A DNA stretch of 46,972 nucleotides from Funneliformis mosseae (lineage: Eukaryota > Glomeromycota > Glomeromycetes > Glomerales > Glomeraceae), in assembly GCA_910592005.1 (NCBI GenBank), contig CAJVPP010000119.1, positions 1 through 46,972 of the forward strand, given 5' to 3'. The notes under the pieces were generated by a model that saw nothing but the letters and a program-made list of their open reading frames with translations, did not search any database and was not told the DNA's origin. The position numbers and the translations under genes were made by a program. Each line of letters begins with the position of its first letter. The first letter of the stretch is position 1. Positions 21,061 through 33,498 of the stretch are shown here, one piece after another.

Positions 21061-22216
21061 TGACAAATTTTAATGTTTATTTGAAAATTTCGTTTCAGTT
21101 TGGAGCAAGAGTTCTTTATCCGTCCTTATTAGGACAGTTCTTTTTAGTATATATTGTCAGCCCATCACATGCGTGAAGATCATTTTCCTAACAAAAAAAA
21201 GGATCTAACCTGTTGTTTCGTTGTGGGAAAACGTGACTTTGCGCAGTAATCATTATTAAAAATTGGATTCAGAATTAAAAAATAATTTATAAAATTTTAT
21301 TAAGCAGATAAAGCACTAACATAAAATCAATATAATATTTTAAGTGTTATTAAAGATCGAATAACATATAAGTTGTTTACAGAAAAAATTAAATGAATTA
21401 CACCAATACATAGGCAATCAGAATACTGTTATACCACTGCAGGAATTTTACTCATCACTTATAAATTAGGAACTGAAATTTATTTTTAGTGATTTACTGT
21501 ATGTCATTTTCATAATGTGATCTTTAAGTATCATTAAATAAGGTAGAATTTCGTTCAAGAAAATAATTATTTTAATTACTTCCTTAATCACATAAATGTT
21601 CATGGCAATAATACGTTACGTAAAATTTCGAATGGAATATTGGAAACTTTGCAGAAACCCGATGATTTGCATCCTAGTCGTCACGAAACCGACCCAAATT
21701 CGCATCGATCACGTGGCCGCATGTTAGCTTGGTGAATTCGTAAGAATTTCGTTAATTTTTCAATTATAAATATTTTTGGAACATTAACAAAGTGTAATAA
21801 ATATATTAATAAATCAGAAAGTAAAATAGAAAATTATCCGAAAAAATTAATCCAAGATATTCCGTCGATGAATTAAATAACATTTAACGATGTTTATAAT
21901 AAATACATTTATTTCGTTTAGATAAATTTTTATTTGAAGCAATTATTGTAATAAAAATTTCTACTATAATAAATAAACTTATCTATTTAACTCGGATAAA
22001 TAAAAATGCCTATTTTAACGCAGTATTGTAATAAAATTTAATTTCTATTGTTAAATAACAATATATTGTTATATTATCGATACATACAATCATTATAATG
22101 ACCAGCCCACTTCATAATTGTAAATTAGAAGCGTAATTTCTGCCATTTCGAGATGGAACGGATATGTTTTGTGTTATTTTATCCAAGGATTTTGTCCCTT
22201 CTATATCTCTGATAGC
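21061..22216. other. Intergenic region with one GC-richer island
   Basis: Mostly AT-rich with nothing recognised. At about 21640-21735 a block of clearly higher GC content is open in two plus-strand frames, one of which contains KPDDLHPSRHETDPNSHRSR. It could be a coding exon, but no splice partner was found. Confidence 0.4.
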
Positions 22217-23100
22217 TTAATTAAGAATGAGTGCCATTTTAACTAGATGACTTAAATAAATTAACGAATTGTTTGCTTTTAATTCGTCGATATTCACAAC
22301 ACTTAACCATCGCCTTAACACGGTCATTGTCGTTTCTTCTTGTCGCAGTAAAGTTGTTGTAAGAATGCCTAACCTAATAAAATATAAAATTTTAATAAAA
22401 TTTTTTGTTAAAATAAACATAAACTAAAGTCAAAAAGGGATACTAACTTTGTTCTTTTTCCTCAATTGAAATGACCAATTTTTCTATTCCATCGAGAAAT
22501 TTATTCGGAAGTCATCAAAATATCTATACCCGATCTTCAACCATTCTAAACCTTCGGCTGAATTAAGTTCGCATTTCATTATTTGTCGTACTAACTCTTC
22601 AAATGCATATTTTGGAGGATTTCGAGTACGAAGGAAAAGACATTTCAGTTCTTCTAAATAATTGCGACTATCCTTTGTGTAAATAAATCTTATTAGTAGC
22701 TTTTTAAAATAATCAAAAACAAAAATAAAGATCTTACTTTATCTTCTTGAAATGTCAATTTTGATTGTAATGTTATCGAATTCAAATTGATGGCATTGAC
22801 TGTTATCCATTTGATGATTGCATTAATGAATACATAGCATTAGCAAATTGGAGAACATTTGGATTCGAAAATAACCAATTTGCAAGTTGAAAAATCGTAT
22901 CCATATCATTAAAACATGGTGGAAGTGTAGGAGCAGTAGATGAATTAAATGACCGTTTAGAAATTGATGTTTCTGCCGAAATCCTTGGTATTATACGCGC
23001 AGGAGCTGATATATTGTCGAACTTTCACGAATTTGATGAACCGATTTGCTCAAATTCTTTGGTATTATACGTCTAGGAAATGATATATTAGGTTCAGTCA
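22217..23100 (-). pseudogene. Unrecognised three-exon gene with frameshifts
   Basis: Three exons are visible on the minus strand: about 23100-22737, 22672-22448 and 22368-22217. The introns are 22673-22736 (GTAAGA...AAG) and 22369-22447 (GTTAGT...TTAG), with phases that fit. Exon 1 is Ser/Pro rich (IIPRISAETSISKRSFNSS) and ends in a helical part (DTIFQLANWLFSNPNVLQFA). Exon 2 carries YLEELKCLFLRTRNPPKYAF and EGLEWLKIGYRYFDDF. Exon 3 carries TTMTVLRRWLSVVNIDELKA and ends in TAA. At least two one-base shifts, near MYSLMQSSNG in exon 1 and just after FDDF in exon 2, break the frame. A short PxRIIP unit is repeated in exon 1. The family is unknown. It could be a recent pseudogene, or an intact gene with sequencing indels. 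Confidence 0.5.
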
Positions 23101-23208
23101 AATTTCATCTCATCGTCACCTACATTATCTGGGAAAGGGGACGAACACGATTAGAAACGTCTTATATAAAAAGAAACTGGGAATAAGAGGGTCACCCTTC
23201 AAGCACAG

Positions 23209-23618
23209 CTATGCCACCACATCACCAACGAGACCCCCCTCGTGATTTAAAATGAAAATAGTTTCATTTGTGGGACACGATGTAGTCCTATCGTGCTTTG
23301 ACGGCCTGGATGGTATCCTTTCTCTTAACAATATTCGGACCACCCTGCTGCTAAAATGACAAGACGACGATAACTAAGTAAGTATACTTACATGATAATA
23401 CCAGTATGTTTTTCTTGGATTTCTCCTAACAACCGTTTCCTGTTACCACCACGGATTATTTGCAAAAATCTATAGGACATGTTGGAATCTAGAAGTTTTT
23501 GGAATGTAAACATGACCTCGTAAGAACGCGGGATTAACCATTTTTTCGCTGAAACTTCATCAAAGCCACTTGCGGAAGTTCTCTTAGAACATGGTTTAAT
23601 ATCCAATAGATAGTACAA
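23209..23618 (-). CDS. Unrecognised two-exon gene, 5' end uncertain
   Basis: Exon 1 (to 23392) ends at a textbook GTAAGTATAC donor. A 41-bp intron ends in TTTTAG, and exon 2 (23350-23209) continues in frame to a TAG. The lengths sum to whole codons. Exon 1 contains SYRFLQIIRGGNRKRLLGEI; exon 2 contains RILLRERIPSRPSKHDRTTS and ends EGGLVGDVVA. GC content is well above the surroundings, and CG is frequent. The frame is open upstream of residue 1 only as far as a TGA at 23622-23624, and no ATG opens it before an internal Met (about residue 36), so either translation starts there or an upstream exon is missing. The IIRGGNRKRLLGEIQEK stretch faintly recalls a KH-domain loop, but I would not assign it. 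It lies head-to-tail with the next minus-strand gene, starting about 110 bp upstream. Confidence 0.45.
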
Positions 23619-23639
23619 TATTCAATAAAACTTATTCTT

Positions 23640-24927
23640 TTTTTTGTATTTTAAGCATTTTTGACTGGGACAAACTGACTATAATATGTTTTTTTTTATA
23701 AAAAATAAAAGGTTGTGGAAAAGTTTCAGTAAAAAAAGGAGAGAAGTCGTTAATTATAAAATATTACGTGATACCGGATAATTTGTGACCAATGTGAGTG
23801 ACGTCAAAAAAATTTCCCAAATGATCGGCAAATTGTAAATTCAAAATTTGGAAATGGTTAAACCCCAGTTCACGTCGATATTATTCATAATAAATTCCGA
23901 ACTTTATATATTTTACCTTTTAGGGATAGCTTCACTTTCAAAGATTTTACATTAAATTCTTAAAGAACAAAGTCCTCCTGGTCCTGCTCCAACAAAAAAA
24001 AAAAAAATTGCTAAGCACAATTTGAAGATATTTTTTAAAACAAAATGATAGAATATAATATTAAAGTTTGTATATTTTCTCCAGTTTTGTCTATATTCAA
24101 ACAAGAAATTTATTAATAATTCTAGTAATATTTCTAAAAACAGCATGATCTTTATGACCAATAAAAATATTTGCATAATCAAATAAATATATCAATATAC
24201 TTTTTTAAACAATTATATTCTCTCTTCCAACACTTTGTATATTTTAGTATAAATAACAAAAAAAGTGAAATGAACTTTTTAAGATTCATAACTTGTTTAT
24301 ACTTTATACATGTTTCATTAATCTTACAATGTTTTTCTAACAACGCTAATGATAACCAAAAAAAGTTTTTCTGCATTAGCATATAACTTTAATTATAAGG
24401 TAAGTTTCATATCCATGCTTACACCTAATGAGTTAATTATTCAGGGGTATACTAGACATCCTTTAATTGATACCTTTATGTAATCATCTCTAATCAATAA
24501 AAAAAACTTATTCTTATTGTCTGAAGCGTAAGCATAGGATACTTCCTTTCTACTGCAAACCATGCATATCCTGTCTGTCTGTACGTATATATAATCAATA
24601 AACTTGCTTGATCTCATGCGATATTTTGATGCATAATTTTTGTTTATGTATAACAATTAATTTTTCTTTATTTGAAATTAATTTTTTTATTTAAAAAAAT
24701 AATTTTTTAATTATATCTTTAAAATATAATAATTTCTTGATTAAAAATTAAAAACAATAAAAAAGAAAATAATAATAAATTAATTATTTGTAGTGTATAA
24801 ATTTTATCATTGTAATATTATAAATATAAATATAAATATCTGTAAATTTACGATTATTATATTTTTATTTTTATTGATAATTGCCTATAAAATTGTAAAT
24901 ATTAATGCTTTGTGATATGCTGTGAAA
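23640..24927. other. AT-rich stretch before the Helitron
   Basis: No gene is recognised. Minus- and plus-strand open frames here (around 23952-24656) overlap one another in mirrored positions and have the composition of AT-rich noise. CG begins to thin out here. Confidence 0.5.
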
Positions 24928-27900
24928 ATGAAAAATTGAGCAGATAAGACAGTTAATCAGAGTGAAATTCGTTATGCATATGATAAAGAGAATAAGTGAG
25001 TAAAAAGAGCTTATGAAACTACAGAATAGCGTGAATTATGACTGAAAAAGGATCATGAACATTATCATAAAAAAAATCCCGTATTCTTACTGATAACATT
25101 AATCAATAGCAAGATGAAGCTCATACTCAAGATATTGATGGAGGTCTCCTTCCTGAATCAGATCGAACTCTTCTATAAGACTTTTGTTTGACAATTAATG
25201 CTCTCAAAAATAATCATTGTCCTATATGTAATGAACATTTTCCTTCTATTGAACTTGTAAGAGGAATGTATCATCAATACTATTATGATAAAAATACAAT
25301 AAAAAGTTTTTCGCATTAAACAATATGGACCCAAGTAAAGTTTCTGAGGATTTACGTGACCTTACTGAGATAAAAGAGATGTTGATTGCTCAAATTTTTC
25401 CAATTATTTCAGTATATCGTCTTCGTGGCAGTCAGTATGCGTACTATAATAATGTTATCAACTTTCCATAAGATGTATTAGAATTTGCTACTCGCCTCTC
25501 TCAAAATTCATCATCACTTGATATTCTTATTGTGTGATGTAAATCTGTGAATAGTGCAGCATTTAAAGATTTTACCATTCGGCATACCAAAGTTTCTTGC
25601 GCAATTTATTGGTTAAAAAAGAATAACCATTATTATACTAATATTATTATTGATGAAGAAGTATTGCAATCATTACCTAAAAATGGCCCAATCAAGGATC
25701 ACCTTTCTCAAATCGAATATATAGAAAATAATTTTGACAATGATAATGACAATCCCGAAGAATCAATAAGTCATGAATTTGTTTTCACTCTACTTCATCT
25801 CCTAATAAAGATCACACTATTACCGACACTCTCAACAAAATGCAAAATAATGATAGTCCTATTATGTGGCTGAATATAGATGAAAATCCCATTAATGAAT
25901 TTCAAACTCTGGGTATATTGCATATGCTTTTCTGACTTTATATCTAACTGGAGATGCTGATCTTCATTTAGAACATGCTAGAGATATCAAATCTGCTGAA
26001 TATTTCTCTCATTTGCTAAAATATAAAGTTGGAAGATTTGCACGTCACTCTCGCTGGCACTACTTTGCATTGAATTTGCAAATGCGATAGAGAGCATTGC
26101 AAGAAGGAAAAGATTATGTAAAGCAAAGCTTAAATAGTCAACAATGTACTGTTGTAGATGTACAGAAGATGGTCAATTTGGATAGTCATCTAGCAGAAAT
26201 GATCATACGATTTGGTGAAGGTTTATGTGAAACTCGACAGTTTTAGATTAGGTGAAGATATAAGTTAGCAGATATAATTAGACAATTAGGATATCAGGAA
26301 ATGATTTTTTTTACCTTTAGTACTGCAGATTTGCATTGACTGGATCTACATAATCTTATGTTACATAGTAAGAATCAGAGTTTGTTAACAGAAGAAGATG
26401 TAAACAGACATAACCATCAGAACTTAATCAATAATCCTATTATTACTGCGTGATTTTTTGAAAAACATTTTAAAATTTTCTTAGAGAAAGTGTTAGTTTC
26501 TAAATGGAATCTTGAGAATTGGTAGTATAGGTTTGAGTGACAAAATCGTAGTAGTACACATATACATTATATAGGAAAAAAGAAAGATACGCTAATTATT
26601 AAATAGGAGATAATGAAAGAAGATGAAGAGATAATGAATAAAGTTATGAAGTACCTCAATTCACTAGCTATTACGATTAATCCTGATCTTGATGCGTCAG
26701 CTCCTGAACACCACCCCTGTCAGATACATCCTGAAGAGTTATGTGATGACTTACAAGATTATATCGAATTAATAAATAAGATACAACGTTATATATGATA
26801 CAATCTATCATATTGTCTTCGTATAGATCGCATAGGATAGAAATGTTATAGATTTAGATATCCAAATGAAACTACAGAAAATACTTACATACGTGATAAT
26901 AACAGACAGTCTGAATTAATAACAGTGAGAAACAATCCATTCATAAATCTACATGACTGATTACAACTTTAAGGTTAGCACATGAATGTTAACTTAAAAC
27001 CAATTCTCATTATGAATACTGCTTTACAATATATATTCAAATATGCGAGTAAATCTGAATGGTGATCTGCATCTTTTTCAGAAATATTGAAAAGGATTCT
27101 TAATAACAGCAAACCTAATGAATTAGGACTGATAAAAACTTTCATCAAACGATAAAGTTGGTAAAACTGTACAGTCACTTCTACAAAAATACTAGAATAA
27201 ACCTGTTGAACTCAAGGATCTTTCACTCTTTCAACTTTACTTAAACTACCATATTTAGAAAGGTCAATGAAAACAATGTAAACGTGAAAATATTTTACGT
27301 ATATGGCTACGACCTTTATCTCAAATTGATGAATCCCAGTGGAAAGAATTTTGTCGTATAAAGATTCTTCTTTATGTTTGTCATCGTGCCCTTTATGAAT
27401 TAATCGAAAATTATATTATACCATGATCAAAACTCTTTTATCGCTATCGTAAGATCATCAAAAATAACCCTGTTGACTTGCTTGATCCTTCTGTAGAAAA
27501 TTTAGAGAACGATTTGAATGATGAAAAAAGTGATCACGAATATGAAAAACTTGAAGACAAAGAACAGATACGATCTGATTAGATATTCTTATTAGAAATG
27601 AGACTAAATACTGTTATAGATAATTCTTTTGAATTAGGTTTGCATAACATTAATCAAAATTATGATTGGATCAGTGATGTTAGACAATGCTATAATGATA
27701 TTGATCTTGCAGACTTACCCAACTTTATACAAAATATTGCAATTGTTACATTGCTTAAAATGAAAATGTTGCTGATTGTACTGTAAATAGTCATACATTA
27801 AATGAAAAATAGAAGATAATGTTCGAGTAGATCAAATCTCAATATAATGCTCTAATCTTGAATTCTGGTAATGTTAAACCGCTCAATATTATCATTATGG

Positions 27901-29227
27901 GAACTGCAAGAATAGGTAAATCATATTTAATTAATATAATTCATGATTATTTATGAGAAATTGAAAGGAATCATAATATAATTACGCATTCACCTATTCT
28001 CATGCTTGCACTAACTAGAGTTGCAGCATTCAACATTTATGATACAACAATCTATTCAGCATTGTCTATTCTGATATTATGTAGTAATTTTGAGTTAAAC
28101 CGTGATAGGCTAAAAAAATTACAAAAAAAATTAAAAGGAATAAGGTATTTTATCATCGACGAAAAAAGTATGGTTGGATGTCATATGCTTGCATTAATTG
28201 ACATGTAAGTACATCAAACCTTTTCTGAACAGCAAAATCAAGTCTTTAGAGGCTGATTGATTATTCTTATTAGCGATTTTAGTCAATTCCTGCCAGTTCT
28301 TGACAAACCTATATACTCACAAATTTCTTAATGCGATCAGTTATCAAATGACAGCATTACTATCTATAGCCAATTTCAGGAAGTATATAAGCTTAACTTT
28401 ATTCAGTGTCAGTTAGGGGATTCTAAAGATCAACATAATTTTGAGCCATATTAATGAGAATATGAGATAGTGAATCTATATTAGATGACTGGAAAGTCTT
28501 CACAACGAGATTTGCAAATACATTAACTGAAGAGTTTTCAGACGCCGCATGCATCTTACCTCTAAAGTTTGATGTCACTGAGTTTAACATTTTTAAGCTC
28601 AAATCATTAAACTGCCCTATTGCCAGAATTAATGCCATTCATACAGTGGTAATGAAGCATGCAAGACTGATTCAGACATGGCAAAAGGTCTTGAAGCTCA
28701 ATTATTACTGGCAAGAGATGTAAGGGTAATGCTTAGAACTAACTTATGGACAGAAGTTAGTTTAGTCAATGGTTCAGTGGATACTGTTTAAGAAATAATA
28801 TTCAAAGAAAACCAATCGTTTTCTTTACTTTCTATTGCTATCTGATAGAATTTGATAATTATTCTAGCCTAACTATTATCATCGAAGATAAAAGACTTGT
28901 TCTAGTTTCACTAATTAGACACAATTAGAAGGAAAAAAAGTAACTTATTCATGCTTGCAAGTATCTATCTGCCTTGCGTGGTCTATTACAGTACATAAGT
29001 GCTAGGGTTTAGCTTTGCAAAAAGCCGTAATAGATATTGGAAAAAAGGAGTATACAGTCAAACTTTCATTTGTAATAATTTCACAGATTCGTACTCTTTA
29101 AAATATTCTTTTTAGATTATTTTCATTTGAAAGACTCCAACGTATCAAAAATTGCAAGAGATTACAAGAAAGATTAGCTGAAGAAAGAAGGATAATCTCT
29201 ATGATTCCTCAAAATGTTAACATATAA
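24928..29227 (+). mobile_element. Degenerate Helitron: Rep/helicase-like relic
   Basis: One long decayed coding sequence for a rolling-circle Helitron protein of the type common in mycorrhizal fungi. In order: a charged N-terminus (KENK-VKRAYETTE), a zinc-ribbon-like CPICNEHFPSIELVRGMYHQ, the domain after DPSKVSEDLRDLTEIKEML, and AYAFLTLYLTGDADL-type sequence. The Rep HUH zone near 26530-26570 reads FE-QNRSSTHIHYIGK where intact relatives have a histidine pair in AHVHG. A PIF1-like helicase follows, with Walker A at 27897-27923 (MGTARIGKS instead of GTAGTGKS), Walker B (FIIDEKSM) near 28150, and a C-terminal IDIG and FSFERLQRI block ending at TAA 29227. Dozens of stops lie where CAA, CAG, CGA or TGG would be expected, for example TAA at 25469 and TGA at 25535. 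The element ends were not identified. It is dead. Confidence 0.88.
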
Positions 29228-30964
29228 TACTCTGTTCAATTATTAATACAATTGAAAAATTAAATTATTTTTTTATCGAGATTTGCAATATAGTAATACA
29301 ATTTAAGATCAATCAAAAGTAATATATTTTTAGTGATACATTTTTTTAGCTAACTTTTTTTAATGCATTTTTAAGGTCATATTATTTATAATGCTTTAGA
29401 TACTTTAACAGTTCTCGTTACCTAGTTTTAGATATACTTATTATACTATTGTAGTAATTAACTCTGATGGTAATAACTTATATAGGATTATTTTCTTTTT
29501 ATTATTTTTTATAGATCTAAAAATTCTGACGAAAAAAAGAAAGTAGTTTTCATACTATCATCTAATGGTTAATATCTAAAATAAATTCTTAAGAGGTAGA
29601 GTTAAGATTGCATTTTAAATGCAATATTCATTAAAGTTTTACATATAGGGTTTTTTGGTTATACATAATCATTGGTAAAGTTACATATAGAGCTTCTTAG
29701 TTTAAAGTAATTTAAACCTATGCAAGTTAAACAATATATTTCTTTTTACTATGCTTAACATAAAATATATGTAATTGCATTCAGTAGTCAGGTCTTCTAC
29801 TAATTACCTATTATAAAATTTATTATAAGTTAAATTCAGGTAATCGTATTTCTTTTTTCTCTTTATTTAATAGAAATACTAATGTTATTTATAATATATT
29901 ATTTTTGTTATAGATCTTTATTTTAGAAAAAAATTCAAAGAGCTCTAATAACTAAAAATATATCAAGTTTTTTTGTAAAAAATAATCAATTCAGTATTTT
30001 ATTTTAATAGTTATTAATAGAAAAAAAGAAAACATATCACAATATTCATTGTTTTACTCAAAAACTTTTAAATAATAAAAAAGTAAGTATAGTAGGATGA
30101 AAAATTTAAATAGATAGAGATTATATCTCTACTAACCTGATTTAGGTAAGCTTTATAGAATTTTTCAGTTACTGTTTTTCAATAAAAATCTGTTGATTCT
30201 AAAAAGAGGATCAACTATGCAACTTTCTTTACTCTTAATTAAAACTTATAATTTTACTGATACTTAATATCAATCTTTATCTTAACTAAAGCTTATTACT
30301 AAAATTTTTCTACATTCAATATCTTAATTTAATTTTTATCTAATTATTCTTATCATGAAATGATTTAAATAAATTTTGCCTTTTATAGAATAATGATAGG
30401 ATCAGATCATTCAGTCTTATGAAATAAAATAAAATCATATTACTATTACCATTATTACTATTATCTAATGATATATTAGAAAAGAATATTTTACTTTAGC
30501 TTAAATATTATTATAAATTTCATTTTTACTTCTTTTATTTAATATTATCTTACTAATTCTTATTAATTTATAAATTTCTAAAATAATTTATTAAATAATA
30601 TTCTATTAGGAATAGCTTATTTACTATATTTAGTATAGTTATTTTAACAGTAATCATTAATATCAATAAGTAAGTAAAGAAATAATGTGTTTTATCTTTT
30701 TTTGTAAAAGTGTTTTATAGTGTAGTATAGTAGTTTAAATACATTTTAACTATAAAACTCTACTGTTTCTTTACAAGAAATCTGTTATGATATTGCTTTA
30801 TTGCTAACCTAAATAATAATCTGTAAGCCTCTTGAAAATAAGGTTTCACTTTTAGTTATCACCTTTATAACTGAAGTAAATCTTAAGTTTCTATACTAAT
30901 GTGTCTCATTTCACACATATTTATTTACTTTTACCTTTATGTATTTCTATATATTTTATGCATA
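29228..30964. other. CG-depleted AT-rich stretch
   Basis: No gene or recognisable transposon. CG dinucleotides are almost absent. An open frame at 30899-31105 overlaps the left TIR of the Tc1 element and is a hydrophobic by-product of T-rich DNA. Confidence 0.6.
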
Positions 30965-30966
30965 TA

Positions 30967-32281
30967 CAGTACCCAGCAAGAAGTCATCAGTTACGTGATT
31001 GTTGATTATTATTTGTTTATCTTTAAAACCTGTTATCTCAGCCATTTTCTTATTAATACACCTTTAGTTTTTTGCCACGTATTACTAAAAATCTTTCTTA
31101 TTTAAACATGGCTTTTAAAAGAAAAGAACTTTCCATTTTTGAATGTGGTGAAGTCGTTGGTGCTTAAAAATGTGAAATAAGCGAAAGAAAGATTAGTGAA
31201 GCTTTAAACTATCCCCAAAGTACTATTCATAATGTTATTTCTGCTTATAAAATTTATGGAGACGAAATACTTGCTCCTAGAACTAGTAGACCACCTATAA
31301 TAACTGAAAGAGATGGTCATTATTTGACGAGAATTCTTAAAGAAAATAGAAAAATGAACCTTTAGAAATTACATGAAGAATTTTTTAATTCCACTTCAAC
31401 AAAAGTTAGTAAAAAAACTTTAAGCACTTACCTTCATGAATAAGGTTTCTATGATCAAGTTGGTATAAGAAAACCTTTTGTAAGTGAAAAAAATAAACAA
31501 AAAAAGACTTGCCTGAGCTAAAGAAAGAAAAGAGTGGGTAAATGAATGGGAAAGTATCATTTGGAGTGATGAATCCAAGTTTGAAGTGTTTGGAGGAAAT
31601 GGTAGAAGGTAAGTTTGGAGGCGGCATTATGAAAAGTATGATGTAAAGTGTTTAATTCCTATAGTAAAGTTAGGTCAACAAGAAGTAATGGTGTGGGAAT
31701 GTTTTACAAAACTTAATCTTGGTCCATTAGTAAAATTAGAAGGGAGGGTAACAGCTGCAGTATATAAGAAAGTGTTAAAAAATAATTTAATTCCATTTTT
31801 AGAGAGTTTAGATAATCAGGATAATCATTTTTTTTAAGAGGATAACGCTCCCATACACACTGCAAATATTATTAAAAGATGGAAAGTGAAACATAAAGTG
31901 AATAGTATTCCCTTGGCCTGTACAGAGTCTGGATCTTAATCTGATAGAAAATTTATGGGATAAATTAGAAAGGCAGGTATGGGCACACACTCTATTATTA
32001 AAAAATAGGAAAGATTTATGAGAAATACTTCAAGAAGAGTGGTCAAATATTGATGTTAATAAATATCAAAATCTTGTTGATAGTATGCCTCATCGAGTTG
32101 CTACTGTTATAAAAAGTAAAGGTCATCCAACAAAGTATTAATAAATAGCTGAAGTTTTTTATTGTGCAAATAAAAAAAATTTTATTAAATTTGATGTGGC
32201 AATGATCGAGTAATTTGAATTTAAAAATTTGTATTAAAATTGATCAGCGTTGCGTGACTGGTGATTTGTTGCCAGGCATTG
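30967..32281 (+). mobile_element. Tc1/mariner element, complete ends, dead
   Basis: The 1315-bp element has inverted ends of about 41 bp: left from 30967 (CAGTACCCAGCAAG), right ending at 32281 (reverse complement CAATGCCTGGCAAC). It is flanked on both sides by TA (30965-30966 and 32282-32283), the standard Tc1/mariner target duplication. The differences between the two ends are mainly C/T or G/A. It contains one transposase relic, described separately. Confidence 0.9.
31108..32141 (+). pseudogene. Tc1-family DDE transposase relic
   Basis: A cut-and-paste transposase of about 345 residues in the ancestral state. The N-terminal helix-turn-helix reads ISEALNYPQSTIHNVISAYK, followed by the basic linker APRTSRPPIITERD. 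Catalytic residues: first Asp in IIWSDESKFEVFGG near 31560; second Asp in EDNAPIHTANIIKRW near 31840; the Glu in LNLIENLWDKLE near 31930-31970, consistent with a DD34E Tc1 arrangement. The usual SPDLN is SLDLN here, a C-to-T change. At least eight in-frame stops, several at positions expected to be Gln or Trp, and two frameshifts (near 31500 and 31910) inactivate it. Confidence 0.9.
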
Positions 32282-32508
32282 TATATTTACTACTTTTTGC
32301 ATCTCTATTATCTATTTTTTTAAAAATATTTCTTACTCTTACATTTTTTATTTCAAAATAGAGTATAATGATAGTGATATTTTAAGACAAGTTTTTATTA
32401 GACTTTCATTCTAAAGAAAAAAAATTTTTTCTGATTGATAACATATTTTAAAATCATTACAAGCAGTATTTATAAATTGGTAAAGATATTGATGTGTGTG
32501 CTTACTAG

Positions 32509-33490
32509 TAGTATTTCGCAAAATCAGATTAGATCAGATTTTATCCAAATCTGATCTGATCCGATTTTCATTTTTCAGGATCTGAATTCGATCTGAATCC
32601 AACGGATCCATTAAAATCCAGATCTGATTCGAATCTAATGGATCGAATCTCAAATCTGAATCTGACGAATCAGTTTAAGTCCAAATCTGATCTGATCTAA
32701 ATCTGAAAGTATTATTAAAAAAATGAATTTTCAGTTTTAAAAGAGATCTGAAAATGTTTCTTTTCAATGAAAGGAATCTTTTCAGCTCTAAAAGAGTTCT
32801 TAAAAGTCGTTCCTTTTCATTGAAAGGAACTTTTCAGCTCTAAAAGAGATCTAAAAATTCATTTCTTTTCAATGAAAGGAACTTTTGGTTCTAAAAGAGT
32901 TCTGAAAGGTCATTCCTTTTCAATGAAGGAAACTTTTCAGTTCTAAAAGAGTTCTGAAAATTCGTTTCTTTTCAATGAAAGGAAACAAATTTTTGGCTTA
33001 AAAGAAGTCCAAAAATTCATTCCTTTTCATTGAAAGAAACCTTTTCAGCTCTAAAAGAGTTCTGAAAAGTCATTTCTTTTTATTGAAAGGAACCTTTCAG
33101 TTCTAAAGAGTTTCAAAAAGTCATTTCTTTTCAATAAAAGGAACTTTTTAGCTTTAAAAGAGTTCTGAAAATTCGTTCCTTTTCAATGAAAAGAACTTTT
33201 CAGCTCTAAAAGTATTCTGAAAATTCGTTCCTTTTCAATGAAGGAACTTTTTAGTTCTAAAAGAGTTCCAAAAATTCGTTTCTTTTCAATAAAAGGAAAC
33301 AAATTTTTGGCTCAAAAGAAGTTCAAAAATTCGTTCCTTTTCATTGAAAAGGAACTTTTCAGTTTTAATTCAGATCTGATGAATCAGATCTGAATCCAAT
33401 CTAAATCTGACAGATCAGATCTGAATCTGAATCCAAATCCAAATTAGATCCAAATCTGACAGATCCGATCTGAATCCGTGCGAAATACTA
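32509..33490. mobile_element. Non-autonomous TIR element with 8-bp target duplication
   Basis: Perfect 12-bp inverted ends, TAGTATTTCGCA at 32509-32520 and TGCGAAATACTA at 33479-33490, are flanked by an identical 8-bp direct repeat CTTACTAG at 32501-32508 and 33491-33498. An 8-bp duplication fits the hAT superfamily. Subterminal zones of about 200 bp (left) and 120 bp (right) are dense in AGATCTGA/TCAGATCT units in both orientations, plausible transposase-binding arrays. The core, 32735-33350, is a 12-copy tandem repeat listed separately. No protein is encoded, so it would depend on a transposase made elsewhere. Confidence 0.9.
32735..33350. repeat. Twelve-copy hairpin minisatellite
   Basis: Each unit of about 50-55 bp is two palindromes back to back: TTCCTTTTCAATGAAAGGAA and TTTTCAGCTCTAAAAGAG followed by TTCTGAAAA. 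I count 12 copies of the first palindrome. The fifth and eleventh are both followed by a distinctive variant (ACAAATTTTTGGCT then AAAAGAAGT), so a block of six units seems to have been duplicated. The array forms the core of the TIR element at 32509-33490. Confidence 0.88.
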
Positions 33491-33498
33491 CTTACTAG

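Noticed and set aside
25547..28208. Separate small genes at 25547-25873, 26613-26798, 27598-27786 and 28002-28208
   Set aside because: They are consecutive open pieces of the single decayed Helitron protein, in order and with matching family motifs.
30899..31105. 68-residue hydrophobic frame
   Set aside because: It overlaps the left TIR of the Tc1 element and is explained by T-rich composition.
32735..33350. CRISPR-like or retroviral repeat array
   Set aside because: Units are contiguous without unique spacers and lie inside a DNA-transposon-type element with TIRs and target duplication.
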